A stretch of 6,717 nucleotides of DNA, taken from contig CAZSVE010000118.1 of the NCBI GenBank assembly GCA_964610175.1, positions 1 through 6,717 of the forward strand, written 5' to 3'. A program made the position numbers and the translations under genes. This document shows, one piece after another, positions 1 to 6,428 of the stretch. Under the pieces are notes generated by a model. That model was not told where the DNA came from. It saw nothing but the letters and a program-made list of their open reading frames with translations, and did not search any database. How positions within the stretch are numbered: the stretch's first letter is position 1; each line of letters starts with the position of its first letter. The DNA comes from CAZSVE01 sp964610175 (GTDB lineage: Bacteria > Pseudomonadota > Gammaproteobacteria > HK1).

Positions 1-54
1 TGCCTCATCTAACCAACCAGAGATAGAACTAAGTACGCTTTACCCGGATGAGCC

Positions 55-98
55 GTAAAACCTAACTCATTTGCGAAGATGAGCGGGAAATAAACAAA
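55..98 (+). repeat. 44-bp interspersed repeat, copy A
   Basis: This 44-bp block matches 4853-4896 at 41 of 44 positions and 4979-5022 at about 32 of 44, all in the same orientation and with no gaps. Its core contains CTCAT-TTGCGAAG-ATGAG, which can fold as a 5-bp stem with an 8-base loop, followed by GCGGGAAATAAAC. No coding frame explains the conservation. The upstream half of the unit that accompanies copies B and C is not evident here; it would run to the window edge. Confidence 0.8.
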
Positions 99-794
99 AT
101 AAACGGAAGTCACGGATTCAGGATACTATGCGAATAAAACTTCTCGACGCATAAAGAATCGTATACCGAATAAACCAAACGCCTTTACAGTATAGCTAAA
201 GCTGCACGGTATAGAAGTTAAGAATCTTTTGAACATTACAACAAACACAAAACCATCAAACACACTTCGACATCCAGCACCTACTCACAACCGAAGGCGA
301 CAAGCAAAACAATATTTTTGGATTTATTATCTTTCAAGCATTTAGCGAACACAACGTAATATCAAGATATCCTAGTTTTCACGACACAAAACGCATATCC
401 GATCATCTAATGAACTTTTACCCAGAAAGTAAAACCAGTACTTTATCATACTTGCCCGTGGTACCTCACCACCCAATCCCTTCCAATGTGCAATCCCTCC
501 TCAATAATTGACGTCACCGTGCAAATGTCTGGACACAATCAAAGGACCAGCCGCATGGTCTTGATTGCAACCCACCGATTACACACTGGGAAATAGTGAA
601 GAGGGGCGTGATTCTAACGTAAAATGGCACTGAATCACTCTGGGCAAAGATTGGAAACGCCTTTATTTTAGGTTTGACACAATCGAACACACTTGGCGCG
701 ATAAGCACATTAACCAACCAAAGATTAGCCTAGTGCAGCCGGTAGCCGCAACCAAAACCGCAGAACATCCCACTCAGCTTTCCAAACGAGTCAA

Positions 795-806
795 GTTCTG
801 CAGAAC
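795..806. promoter_or_regulatory. 12-bp perfect palindrome upstream of the UDG gene
   Basis: GTTCTGCAGAAC is a perfect 12-bp dyad about 117 bases before the chosen UDG start. Such a dyad could bind a dimeric repressor. It is not a LexA box of the enterobacterial CTGT-N8-ACAG type, and its half-sites point the opposite way to the GAAC-N4-GTTC type. An operator role is inference only. Confidence 0.25.
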
Positions 807-817
807 ACCAATTTTGC

Positions 818-867
818 TTTACCGATGCCCGGTCATGCATTGTCGGTTCGAGCACAAGCTTCGCTAG
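818..867 (-). repeat. 50-bp repeat, inverted copy of 4913-4962
   Basis: The reverse complement of this block matches 4913-4962 at 45 of 50 positions without gaps. It contains the AAGCTTCGCT half of the AGCGAAGCTTCGCT palindrome seen at 4616, and the TCGGYTCGAGC motif. It covers the first 14 codons of the longest possible UDG reading frame (ATG at 825), so those residues are repeat-derived and not part of the enzyme. The two copies lie in opposite orientation on either side of the UDG-TPR-Rnf block. Confidence 0.85.
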
Positions 868-923
868 GAAATTGCCTGCATCGAAGATCAAAGCTCTTCA
901 TGAACAACGTACGCTTTTGTCGA

Positions 924-1739
924 ATGAGCCAGAAAAAGCTGTATTATCTGGATAACCTGGGAATATCCGCATGGAAACTACGTGCTGCGAATTCCGTTGC
1001 CGAAGGGACTTGTTCCTTCAGGACAACAATCCCCGGCAGCGCGAGTGACACAAGATACAGTGAATCATCTGGCGACAGACTCGACAGCACCCAGACAACT
1101 TATCACAGCCCCTCGCAATCGGATTGCAACTCTCCTAGTATCCCGAAGCATTCTCCCCTGGATACCACTACCGTAGGGATAGGTTGGGAAAGTCTGCGCA
1201 CCGAAGTCTCGGCATGTACGGCCTGCGAATTGTATAAAACACGGATTCAAACGGTGTTTGGCGTCGGATCGTCGACCGCTGACTGGATGTTTATCGGTGA
1301 AGCACCTGGTGCCGACGAAGACCGTCAGGGCGAACCGTTCGTCGGACGAGCAGGACGACTACTCAATGCCATGATCGAAGCCATTGGTCTAAAACGAGAA
1401 GAGGTTTACATCGCCAACATCCTCAAATGTCGTCCTCCTAACAATCGAGAACCCAAACCATCGGAGGCATTGTCCTGCGAATCATTTTTACTACGCCAAA
1501 TTGCGCTCGTAAATCCCAAGATAATTCTGGCCGTCGGACGCATCGCAGCCCAGAACCTGCTCGCGACAACCACACCCATCGGTCGGATGCGAGGACGCCG
1601 TTTTGCATTTCGCAATACCGGTATCCCATTGATTGTGACCTACCATCCTGCATATTTGCTGCGTTCACCACTGCAAAAACGGCGGAGCTGGGAAGACTTA
1701 TTACTTGCACGTGCCGTTCGTGCCGAAACACCTCGATAG
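924..1739 (+). CDS. Family-4 uracil-DNA glycosylase (Fe-S)
   Basis: This enzyme removes uracil from DNA in base-excision repair. The 271-residue protein has the family-4 signature: GEAPGADEDRQGEPFVGRAG at 125-144 (water-activating motif and uracil pocket) and HPAYLLRSP at 241-249 (DNA-binding motif). Cys98, Cys101, Cys169 and Cys185 fit the four ligands of the [4Fe-4S] cluster that defines the family. Residues 1-18 resemble the short 'YL..LGI..W' block that starts many proteobacterial members. Residues 20-90 form a Ser/Thr-rich linker, probably disordered. The reading frame is open back to 825, but those extra residues come from an interspersed repeat, so I chose the ATG at 924; the ATG at 900 is the alternative. 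No start has a good ribosome-binding site. It converges on the TPR pseudogene, 41 bp away. Family-4 members are often annotated as phage-type DNA polymerase, which is misleading. Confidence 0.93.
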   Translation: MSQKKLYYLDNLGISAWKLRAANSVAEGTCSFRTTIPGSASDTRYSESSGDRLDSTQTTYHSPSQSDCNSPSIPKHSPLDTTTVGIGWESLRTEVSACTACELYKTRIQTVFGVGSSTADWMFIGEAPGADEDRQGEPFVGRAGRLLNAMIEAIGLKREEVYIANILKCRPPNNREPKPSEALSCESFLLRQIALVNPKIILAVGRIAAQNLLATTTPIGRMRGRRFAFRNTGIPLIVTYHPAYLLRSPLQKRRSWEDLLLARAVRAETPR

Positions 1740-1780
1740 CCAGCACAGCTTGTTCCCTATTCCGAACAAATAAATTTCAC

Positions 1781-3052
1781 TCACGGCTTGAATCCAGGCC
1801 GTGCAAATACCTTCGCCCCAATCAGAAATTCCCCCAGATCATTCAAAACGCCCTGGGTGAATTCGACCTGCCCCAGGAGACGCTGTAACTTGTCCTTCGA
1901 CGCGGCATTCCCATCCCTCTTCAGCAAGCGGCATACCCGCTGCTCCAGGATCGCGATCTCGTTATTGACGAAATCGTAGATGTCCTGGGTGGTATCGGAG
2001 ATGGTCTGCAGCACCCGAATCATATCCCTCCATCGGAGGACGCCTGTTCCCGAGCGCTGGCGACATTGCGCCGTCGGTTGATCTCCGCGCTGATGAATTC
2101 GATGTATTCGATGACCTGACGGCAGCTCCTTGGAATCGCTCTTTCTGGCAAGACGTTGATCGATGTCCTTGAAGAGGCCGATTTCATTCAAGATCTCATG
2201 GTAGGTGGCGCGATTCGAAAATTCCCGATCCCGCCGCCCATCCGCGTCATCGTCGCCGAAGCGCTCGTATTGCCCCTTTGGGCCGAGATCGAGATGCTGC
2301 ATTTGCAGGACCAAGCAATGCCCCGGCATCGCCTCGGTGATCTCATCGAGGATGGCCACGGCTTCTTTGCTGTAGGGTTTCAAGGTCAGGATATTCCTCG
2401 CCACATTCAATTTCGTGGCGACGGCATCATCGGGATATGCCGCTGCCCGATCGAAACATTCCTCGACCCGTTGCCATTGGTGGTTTCCATATACAGAGAC
2501 GCCCAGATTCAAACAGATGTAAAGTGCCCCTTCCTCCCCCCCACCCCTCCCCATCGGCTTCCGTCAACGGAATCCTCTCCAGGTACTCAATGGCCTCATC
2601 GTAGCGATCTTGGGTCTCCAGAAATAATCCGAGCTCCAGCAAGGTAATTTGATCATCGGGATCGACTGCCAGGGAGCGCTCGAAAAGTTCGAACACCCTC
2701 TCGTTGTCCCCAGTATTGGCGAGCGCCGTCGCGTAACTGGTAAGGGCGATGGCATCCATGGGATTCCCTTCCACGGCCTCCCGGTACAATCCCAGCCTCC
2801 AATTCGATTGCGGGATCTGGTTGGCCAGATCGCACAGGCTCTTGGCCAGCAGGTCGGATCTCTCCCGATGATTTTCACGCAGAAACCCAAGAAATTGTTC
2901 GGCGCGTTCCTGTTTTCCTTGTCGGGTGTATTCGACGATTCGCACCTTCAGCCTGTTGATGTCCTGTAACCGGTGTCACGCGTCCTTTCGCGGCTGAAGA
3001 GATCCCTGGGGACCTCGTTTCCAATGGGGGACTTGTTTCCACGCTTGCCCAT
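1781..3052 (-). pseudogene. TPR-repeat protein, frameshifted (four apparent indels)
   Basis: Joined across frames this would be a protein of about 423 residues: a charged N-terminus beginning MGKRGNKSPIGNEVPRD, a tetratricopeptide region typified by AVDPDDQITLLELGLFLE and RYDEAIEYLERIP, then a helical, coiled-coil-like C-terminus ending GAKVFARPGFKP. The ATG at 3052 lies 12 bases after the rnfA stop and has an AAGG upstream, so it probably shared the rnf transcript. The reading frame breaks between 2978 and 2948 (one base apparently lost), in the C-rich plus-strand run at 2536-2552 (one gained), near 2121 (one gained; RQVIEYIEFISAEINRRR continues in the new frame) and near 2024-2033 (one lost). 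The shifts sum to zero, so the original stop at 1781 is kept. Either the gene is decaying or this stretch has sequencing errors. TPR proteins mediate protein-protein contacts; I cannot name a partner. Confidence 0.75.
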
Positions 3053-3064
3053 ACCGCCCTTGCC

Positions 3065-3646
3065 TCAACTAGTGCTGAATAGGCCCGCGAACCCCATGAA
3101 AGCCAGGGACAGGATCCCCGCCATGATGAGATTCATGGCCATGCCCTGGATCAATACCGGTACCTCGGAGAGTTCCACCTCCTCTCGCATCCCGGCCATC
3201 AGGGTCAGAGCCAGAGTGAACCCTCCGCCGGCGCCGAGGGCGTAGACCAGTCCCTCCAGGAAACCATACCCCCGGTTGGTGGCGAAGATGGCGAGTCCCA
3301 GAATGGCGCAGTTGGTGGTGATGAGGGGCAGGAAGATGCCCAGGGTGCGAAACAGGGCCGGGCTCACCTTCTTGATCACCATCTCCACGAATTGCACCGT
3401 GCTGGCGATGACCACGATGAAGGCGATAAGGCGCAGATAAGGGGCGTGGATAAGGACGAAGGTATTGAGGACCCAGGCACAGCAGGCAGTGATCACCATA
3501 ACGAAGGTGGTAGCGAGCCCGAGCCGAAAGGCGGTCTCGAATCGGGAGGATACCCCCAGGAATGGACAGAGTCCCAGGAAATAAGAGAGCACGAAGTTGT
3601 TGATCACCAAGGCGCTGATGAAGATCCAAGCTAGATTTTCCATCAT
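3065..3646 (-). CDS. rnfA: Rnf/Rsx electron-transport complex subunit RnfA (RsxA)
   Basis: RnfA is a six-helix inner-membrane subunit of the complex that couples electron flow between ferredoxin and NAD(H) to ion movement, and in E. coli also reduces SoxR. The 193-residue product equals the usual family length. It has the family blocks NNFVLSYFLGLCPFLGVS (16-33), LGIFLPLITTNCAILG (102-117) and SLAFMGFAGL at the end. Cys27 and Cys113 correspond to the conserved cysteines that, with a matching pair in RnfE, hold an intramembrane [2Fe-2S] cluster in Rnf/Nqr structures. FLGLCPFLGVS and the C-terminus fit RnfA better than the sister protein NqrE. The start ATG at 3646 overlaps the rnfE stop (ATGA), with GGAG about six bases upstream; an immediately following ATG (3643) is also possible. 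rnfB, usual in a complete operon, is not next to it; a broken TPR gene follows. Confidence 0.95.
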   Translation of the reverse strand: MMENLAWIFISALVINNFVLSYFLGLCPFLGVSSRFETAFRLGLATTFVMVITACCAWVLNTFVLIHAPYLRLIAFIVVIASTVQFVEMVIKKVSPALFRTLGIFLPLITTNCAILGLAIFATNRGYGFLEGLVYALGAGGGFTLALTLMAGMREEVELSEVPVLIQGMAMNLIMAGILSLAFMGFAGLFSTS

Positions 3647-4284
3647 GTTTTCTCCGTATTGGCCATGCGGACGACTGCCGATCGCCGGTATTTCACCCAA
3701 TTGAAAAATAAAAGGACAAAGCCGAGGGTCAGGAATCCCCCCGGTGGCAGCAACATAACCACCCAGGGCTCGAAGTCGGAGCCGATCAGGGAAATTCCGA
3801 AAAAGGATCCACTGCCGAACACCTCACGAACGCTGCCCAGGATGAAGAGGGCGAGCAGAAACCCCCCGGCCATACCGATGGCATCCAGCAGAGCCACTCC
3901 CACGGGGTGTTTGGCGGCGAAGGCCTCCTGGCGCCCCAGGATCATGCAGTTGGCGACAATCAAGGGAATGAAGGCGCCAAGCTCCTTGTGCAAGGTAGGA
4001 AACAGGGCCAGGAGGGTAAAATCGGCTACCGTGACGAAAGTGGCGATGATAATGATGAAGCAGGAAATACGGATCTGTTTCGGGATGATCCCCCGCGACA
4101 AAGAGACGAGGAAGCTGGAACTCACCAGAACGAAAAAGGTGGCAAGCCCCATGGCGAGGGCGTTGACAGCAGTGTTGGTTACCGCCAGCATGGGACAAAG
4201 GCCCAACATCTGCACGAAGAGGGGATTGTCTCGCCAAAGACCCTTGGTTAGCTCCTGGAGCTTCGTATTGGTTTTTTGGGGCAT
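3643..4284 (-). CDS. rnfE: Rnf/Rsx electron-transport complex subunit RnfE (RsxE)
   Basis: RnfE is the inverted-topology partner of RnfA in the membrane core of the Rnf complex. The 213-residue product has the family blocks GLWRDNPLFVQMLGLCPMLA (15-34), FIPLIVANCMILGRQEAFAA (105-124) and MLLPPGGFLTLGFVLL near the end. Cys30 and Cys113 are the expected intramembrane Fe-S ligands. It is slightly shorter than E. coli RsxE, mainly in a trimmed loop before MLLPPG and a short C-terminal tail. The frame is open back to 4473, but that extension translates the UUCG-hairpin repeat (FIPAEAGI), so I chose the ATG at 4284, where family similarity begins nearby. Its Shine-Dalgarno sequence is weak. It overlaps rnfA by 4 bp, which implies translational coupling. 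The E-then-A order matches clostridial rnfCDGEAB or the related nqrDE pair more than the usual gammaproteobacterial rnfABCDGE; no other rnf gene lies upstream. Confidence 0.94.
   Translation of the reverse strand: MPQKTNTKLQELTKGLWRDNPLFVQMLGLCPMLAVTNTAVNALAMGLATFFVLVSSSFLVSLSRGIIPKQIRISCFIIIIATFVTVADFTLLALFPTLHKELGAFIPLIVANCMILGRQEAFAAKHPVGVALLDAIGMAGGFLLALFILGSVREVFGSGSFFGISLIGSDFEPWVVMLLPPGGFLTLGFVLLFFNWVKYRRSAVVRMANTEKT
3649..3657 (-). promoter_or_regulatory. rnfA ribosome-binding site inside the rnfE end
   Basis: On the minus strand the last rnfE codons read CGGAGAAAAC directly before ATGATGG. The GGAG lies about six bases from the first ATG (3646) and nine from the second (3643), so it favours the first start. 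The overlap of the rnfE TGA with this ATG suggests that rnfA translation depends on ribosomes finishing rnfE. Confidence 0.65.
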
Positions 4285-4364
4285 TATCTTGTTGGTATCG
4301 ACTTGGTTGCTATGGTGACGAACGCATAGGTCCGTGGTCCTGGATGGCGATGATCCATCGATGG

Positions 4365-4396
4365 TCGATGGAGACTTCAGTCGATGGAAACTTCGG
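4365..4396 (+). repeat. Two tandem 16-bp repeats upstream of rnfE
   Basis: TCGATGGAGACTTCAG is followed directly by TCGATGGAAACTTCGG, 14 of 16 identical. The pair is preceded by the 10-bp palindrome CCATCGATGG at 4355-4364, which shares the CGATGG word. The array lies about 80-110 bases before the rnfE start. Tandem direct repeats at this distance could be regulator sites or slippage products; nothing distinguishes these. Confidence 0.5.
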
Positions 4397-4438
4397 CTTT
4401 TGGCAACCGAATCCAAAGACAAGCACATTTTATACCGG

Positions 4439-4458
4439 ATTCCCGCTTCGGCGGGAAT
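4439..4458. repeat. 20-bp hairpin repeat (dRS3-like) with UUCG loop
   Basis: ATTCCCGCTTCGGCGGGAAT is a perfect 8-bp stem closed by a C(UUCG)G tetraloop on the plus strand. Its ATTCCC...GGGAAT form matches the outline of the Neisseria dRS3 repeat and of similar repeats dispersed in many gamma- and betaproteobacteria. In the minus frame it reads FIPAEAGI, a common false N-terminal extension, and that is what happens upstream of rnfE. No T-run follows, so it is not a standard terminator, though it could stabilise or attenuate a transcript. Confidence 0.75.
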
Positions 4459-4615
4459 GAATGCCAGTGACACCGAGATGCCTGTTTTATTGGCTACGGG
4501 CTGCGGAAGCTTTCGCGTGGTTGGCCATAAGAGATGAACCCATCTGCCGAGGGATACTCGAGCCGAATCGGGAATTGCAAGGGAATGGAGAAATCGCAGG
4601 GGGAGTGGAAGAACC

Positions 4616-4629
4616 AGCGAAGCTTCGCT
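4616..4629. repeat. 14-bp perfect palindrome AGCGAAGCTTCGCT
   Basis: AGCGAAGCTTCGCT equals its own reverse complement. A 12-bp version (GCGAAGCTTCGC) occurs at 4788-4799, and diverged forms lie at 4915-4929 and 853-866, each attached to the longer interspersed repeat. This copy appears to be a solitary palindrome or a truncated repeat unit. Confidence 0.65.
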
Positions 4630-4852
4630 AGCATTTCACGTTAGAATCACGGGATCAAACACCATCGATTCATTTGCTACACTACCGTCTCCCTGGGGGC
4701 AAGAACCCGGTTTGCGTGGGAAGTTTCCCATGCGCGGCCAAGCCACTTGCCTTGCAAGCCTCATGAGCCATCAAAAGTCACTGTTTGGCGAAGCTTCGCT
4801 TCGAGCCGATAAGGCATCATTATGGTATTCGTAGGGCAAAATCAGTGATTTT

Positions 4853-4896
4853 GTAAAACCCGACTCATTTGCGAAGATGAGCGGGGAATAAACAAA
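4853..4896 (+). repeat. 44-bp interspersed repeat, copy B
   Basis: This copy is identical to copy A (55-98) at 41 of 44 positions, including the CTCAT...ATGAG stem. It sits inside the first tandem unit. The three differences lie outside the stem, two before it and one in the G-run after it. Confidence 0.8.
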
Positions 4897-4912
4897 TCAA
4901 GAACCGGCAACT

Positions 4913-4962
4913 CTAGCGAAGCTTGTGCTCGAGCCGACAACGCATGACCCGGTATCAGTAAA
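4913..4962 (+). repeat. 50-bp repeat, partner of inverted copy at 818-867
   Basis: This is the front part of the second tandem unit. Its reverse complement matches 818-867 at 45 of 50 positions. The corresponding part of the first unit keeps only the GCGAAGCTT and CGAGCCGA words. Confidence 0.85.
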
Positions 4963-4978
4963 GAGAGATTGGTGCCCC

Positions 4979-5022
4979 GCAAAACTCGATCCAATTGTGA
5001 GGCCGAGCGGGAAATAAATAAA
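4979..5022 (+). repeat. 44-bp interspersed repeat, diverged copy C
   Basis: This copy aligns without gaps to copy A at about 32 of 44 positions. The 3' half (GAGCGGGAAATAAA) is well kept while the stem-loop part is eroded. It ends 20 bases before the deacetylase ATG, so it lies in or overlaps the expected leader of that gene. Confidence 0.7.
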
Positions 5023-5042
5023 TTAACGGGATGTAAAAACTC

Positions 5043-5996
5043 ATGAATGCGCAAAACGTATGTGTGTATATCGGCGAAGGCCTGCGTCGCTACGGTTTCG
5101 GACAGGGTCATCCCTTTGGCCCCGATCGAATGGATGCATTTTGGAACGAGGCCAAACGCCAAGGCGTGAACAACAAGGTCTGTGTCCGGGAACCGATATC
5201 CGCCGATCGGAAAATCATCGAGCAGTTCCATACCAGGGAATACGTGGATCGGGTCGTGGCGCAATCCAAAACAGGCACCGGATTGCTCGACTATGGCGAC
5301 ACGCCGGCGTTTCCGGGAGTATTCGAGGCCGCCTCGTTCGTGGTGGGCAGCACCCTGGATGCATGCGACCGGCTCATGGAGGGGGTGTGTCGTCGAGCAT
5401 TCATTCCCATTGCCGGACTACATCACGCACGGCGCGGATCAGCGGGCGGATTCTGTGTGTTCAACGACCCCGGCGTTGCGGTGGAAACACTCAGGGCCCG
5501 CTATGGACTCACAAGGATCGTATACGTAGACATCGACGCCCATCACGGCGATGGAATGTTCTACTCTTTCGAAGAAGACCCCTACACCTTCATCGCCGAT
5601 ATCCATGAAGATGGGCGATACCTCTATCCCGGTACCGGCTTTGCCAACGAAACGGGCCGAGGCGCTGCCGTTGGTACCAAACTCAACGTACCCATGCCCC
5701 TTTATGCCGACGATGACGCCTTCCTGGCAGCGTGGGAGGCCGTGGAAAAATTCGTCGACGCGGCAAAACCCGAGTTCATTCTGATGCAGTGCGGTGCCGA
5801 TGGACTCGAAGGCGATCCCATTACCCACCTCCGATACACGGAAGAGGCCCATGCCCATGCAGCCAAGCGATTATGCGCCCTGGCCAATCGCCACTGCCAT
5901 GGCCGGGTGGTCGCTACGGGTGGAGGAGGATACAACCGCGACAACATCGGTAAAGCATGGACGGCCATCGTCAACAGCCTGGTAGAAGCGTCCTGA
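5043..5996 (+). CDS. Class I histone-deacetylase-like amidohydrolase (AcuC type)
   Basis: Members of this arginase/deacetylase-fold family use a zinc ion to hydrolyse acetyl groups from lysines or related amides; bacterial AcuC deacetylates acetyl-CoA synthetase. The 317-residue protein is complete by motif. It has GLHHARRGSAGGFCVFND at 125-142 (catalytic His127-His128 pair), VDIDAHHGDG at 162-171 and CGADGLEGDP at 250-259, which supply zinc ligands Asp165, His167 and Asp253. GGGGYNRDN at 294-302 supplies Tyr297, the transition-state tyrosine. The N-terminal YIGEGLRRYGFGQGHPFGPDRM is typical of AcuC-like proteins and not of polyamine deacetylases. There is no signal peptide or membrane segment, so it is cytoplasmic. 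The ATG at 5043 is the only good in-frame start, but its Shine-Dalgarno is poor and its leader is a repeat unit. No acu or acs neighbour is present, so the substrate is unknown. Confidence 0.94.
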   Translation: MNAQNVCVYIGEGLRRYGFGQGHPFGPDRMDAFWNEAKRQGVNNKVCVREPISADRKIIEQFHTREYVDRVVAQSKTGTGLLDYGDTPAFPGVFEAASFVVGSTLDACDRLMEGVCRRAFIPIAGLHHARRGSAGGFCVFNDPGVAVETLRARYGLTRIVYVDIDAHHGDGMFYSFEEDPYTFIADIHEDGRYLYPGTGFANETGRGAAVGTKLNVPMPLYADDDAFLAAWEAVEKFVDAAKPEFILMQCGADGLEGDPITHLRYTEEAHAHAAKRLCALANRHCHGRVVATGGGGYNRDNIGKAWTAIVNSLVEAS

Positions 5997-6111
5997 ATCG
6001 GGAAAGTCGAATTTATCGCAATCCGTATGCAATTCCCCTTCGACAATTGACATCACAGGGGGAATGTTTGCGCATGCATGGTAAAAGTAACTCGATAGAG
6101 TTGGGAGTTTT

Positions 6112-6137
6112 GGCTCTTCGGAAAAATCCGTGGGTAG
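6112..6137 (+). repeat. 26-bp element, left copy (possible IS end)
   Basis: The element begins GGCTCTTC and ends GTGGGTAG, with an internal dyad CGGA-AAAA-TCCG. It matches 6663-6688 at 22 of 26 positions in the same orientation. The GGCTCTT start recalls terminal sequences of ISL3-family insertion sequences from memory, but no transposase is present and IS ends should be inverted, so the assignment is weak. Confidence 0.6.
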
Positions 6138-6142
6138 TGTGA

Positions 6143-6180
6143 GCCGCAGGCACCGTCGGCTTAGTCTCGAACGGTGCGGC
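6143..6180 (+). other. Stem-loop beside the 26-bp element
   Basis: GCACCGT (6150-6156) pairs perfectly with ACGGTGC (6171-6177) around a 14-base loop. An alternative outer stem pairs GCCGC (6143-6147) with GCGGC (6176-6180). Just before it, GTGTG at 6137-6141 fits the GUGYG 5' consensus of group II introns. Given the reverse transcriptase remnant downstream it could be intron RNA, but I cannot fold a domain V. Confidence 0.35.
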
Positions 6181-6428
6181 CAATCCGAAGCAAGACGAAC
6201 TGGACTGGTCTAATCCTACCCGTGCGGGTCCGTACCTGTACAGAACTGAACTGAACTACCTGCTCGAACTTGCCGAAAAGCGGGGTATGCAGCCAGCGTC
6301 GAAGGGCGACCGACGGCCCACAAGAGGAGCCAGGCAAGTAGAGTCCGGGAGATGTCGCGTTTCGGCCTTCGACGAGTGCCAAATTCCTACCCAAACCGAA
6401 ACATTGAAGGCGCATAAATTAGGGGAAA

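Larger units (their letters stand above)
1..823. other. A/C-rich spacer without a recognisable gene
   Basis: No open frame here resembles a known protein. The longest frame (minus strand, about 514-717) would need a TTG start and matches nothing I recognise. Roughly 130-510 is strikingly poor in G on the plus strand; for example 241-300 is about four-fifths A plus C. That is unlike the Rnf and deacetylase genes, which are GC-rich and balanced. The stretch also contains a 44-bp repeat copy near its left end and a palindrome and repeat near its right end, listed separately. It may be decayed or foreign DNA. I see no tRNA, rRNA or CRISPR structure. Confidence 0.55.
4788..5040 (+). repeat. Two tandem ~127-bp repeat units before the deacetylase gene
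   Basis: Each unit begins with a GCGAAGCTT palindrome and a TCGAGCCGA-AA-GCAT word, continues through about 40 poorly conserved bases, then carries the 44-bp block and a short AT-rich tail. The palindromes start at 4788 and 4916 (period 128) and the 44-bp blocks at 4853 and 4979 (period 126). The second unit ends at the deacetylase start and so forms its 5' leader. In one minus-strand frame both units give similar peptides (LFIPRSSSQMSRVL and LFISRSASQLDRVL), but frames are not conserved outside, so coding is doubtful. Related single copies lie at 55-98 and 818-867. Confidence 0.75.
4285..5042. other. 758-bp divergent spacer rich in repeats
   Basis: This spacer separates divergent rnfE and the deacetylase gene, so promoters for both should lie here, but I cannot point to a convincing -35/-10 pair. 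It holds a 16-bp tandem repeat, a UUCG hairpin, a 14-bp palindrome and two tandem units of about 127 bp, each listed separately. The motif TCGAGCCGA occurs three times (near 4558, 4801 and 4929). Small open frames here translate repeats or run antisense to the deacetylase and are not supported as genes. Confidence 0.7.
5997..6428. other. Spacer with 26-bp element and stem-loop, possibly intron-derived
   Basis: No frame here is recognisable. After the deacetylase stop there is only a weak stem (AACTC-GATA-GAGTT, 6089-6102) without a clean T-run, so I do not call a terminator. The 26-bp element starts at 6112 and a stem-loop lies at 6143-6180. GAACT is repeated three times at 6243-6257. The segment from 6137 to 6428 may be the degraded 5' RNA and ORF start of a group II intron, since a reverse transcriptase fragment follows; this is inference. 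Confidence 0.5.

Noticed and set aside
514..717. 67-residue minus-strand frame in the left spacer
   Set aside because: It needs a TTG start, has no ribosome-binding site and resembles no family I know.
2156..2647. 163-residue plus-strand frame
   Set aside because: It lies wholly antisense to the TPR pseudogene, whose minus-strand frames carry recognisable TPR sequence.
3065..4284. nqrDE instead of rnfEA, based on gene order
   Set aside because: The NNFVL, FLGLCPFLGVS and C-terminal SLAFMGF blocks match RnfA more closely than NqrE, and GLWRDNPLFVQMLGLCP matches RnfE.
3659..4318. 219-residue plus-strand frame
   Set aside because: Antisense to rnfE, which has clear family motifs; the plus-strand product is basic and featureless.
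4788..5022. CRISPR array
   Set aside because: There are only two units, repeats are long and diverged, and the interior is not spacer-like; no cas gene is present.
4842..5264. 140-residue minus-strand frame with internally repeated peptide
   Set aside because: Its first half is antisense to the deacetylase and its second half translates the two tandem repeat units; the repeated peptide follows from the DNA repeat period being a multiple of three.
6089..6102. AACTC-GATA-GAGTT stem as a terminator for the deacetylase gene
   Set aside because: The stem is only 5 bp and AT-rich, and it is not followed by an uninterrupted T-run.
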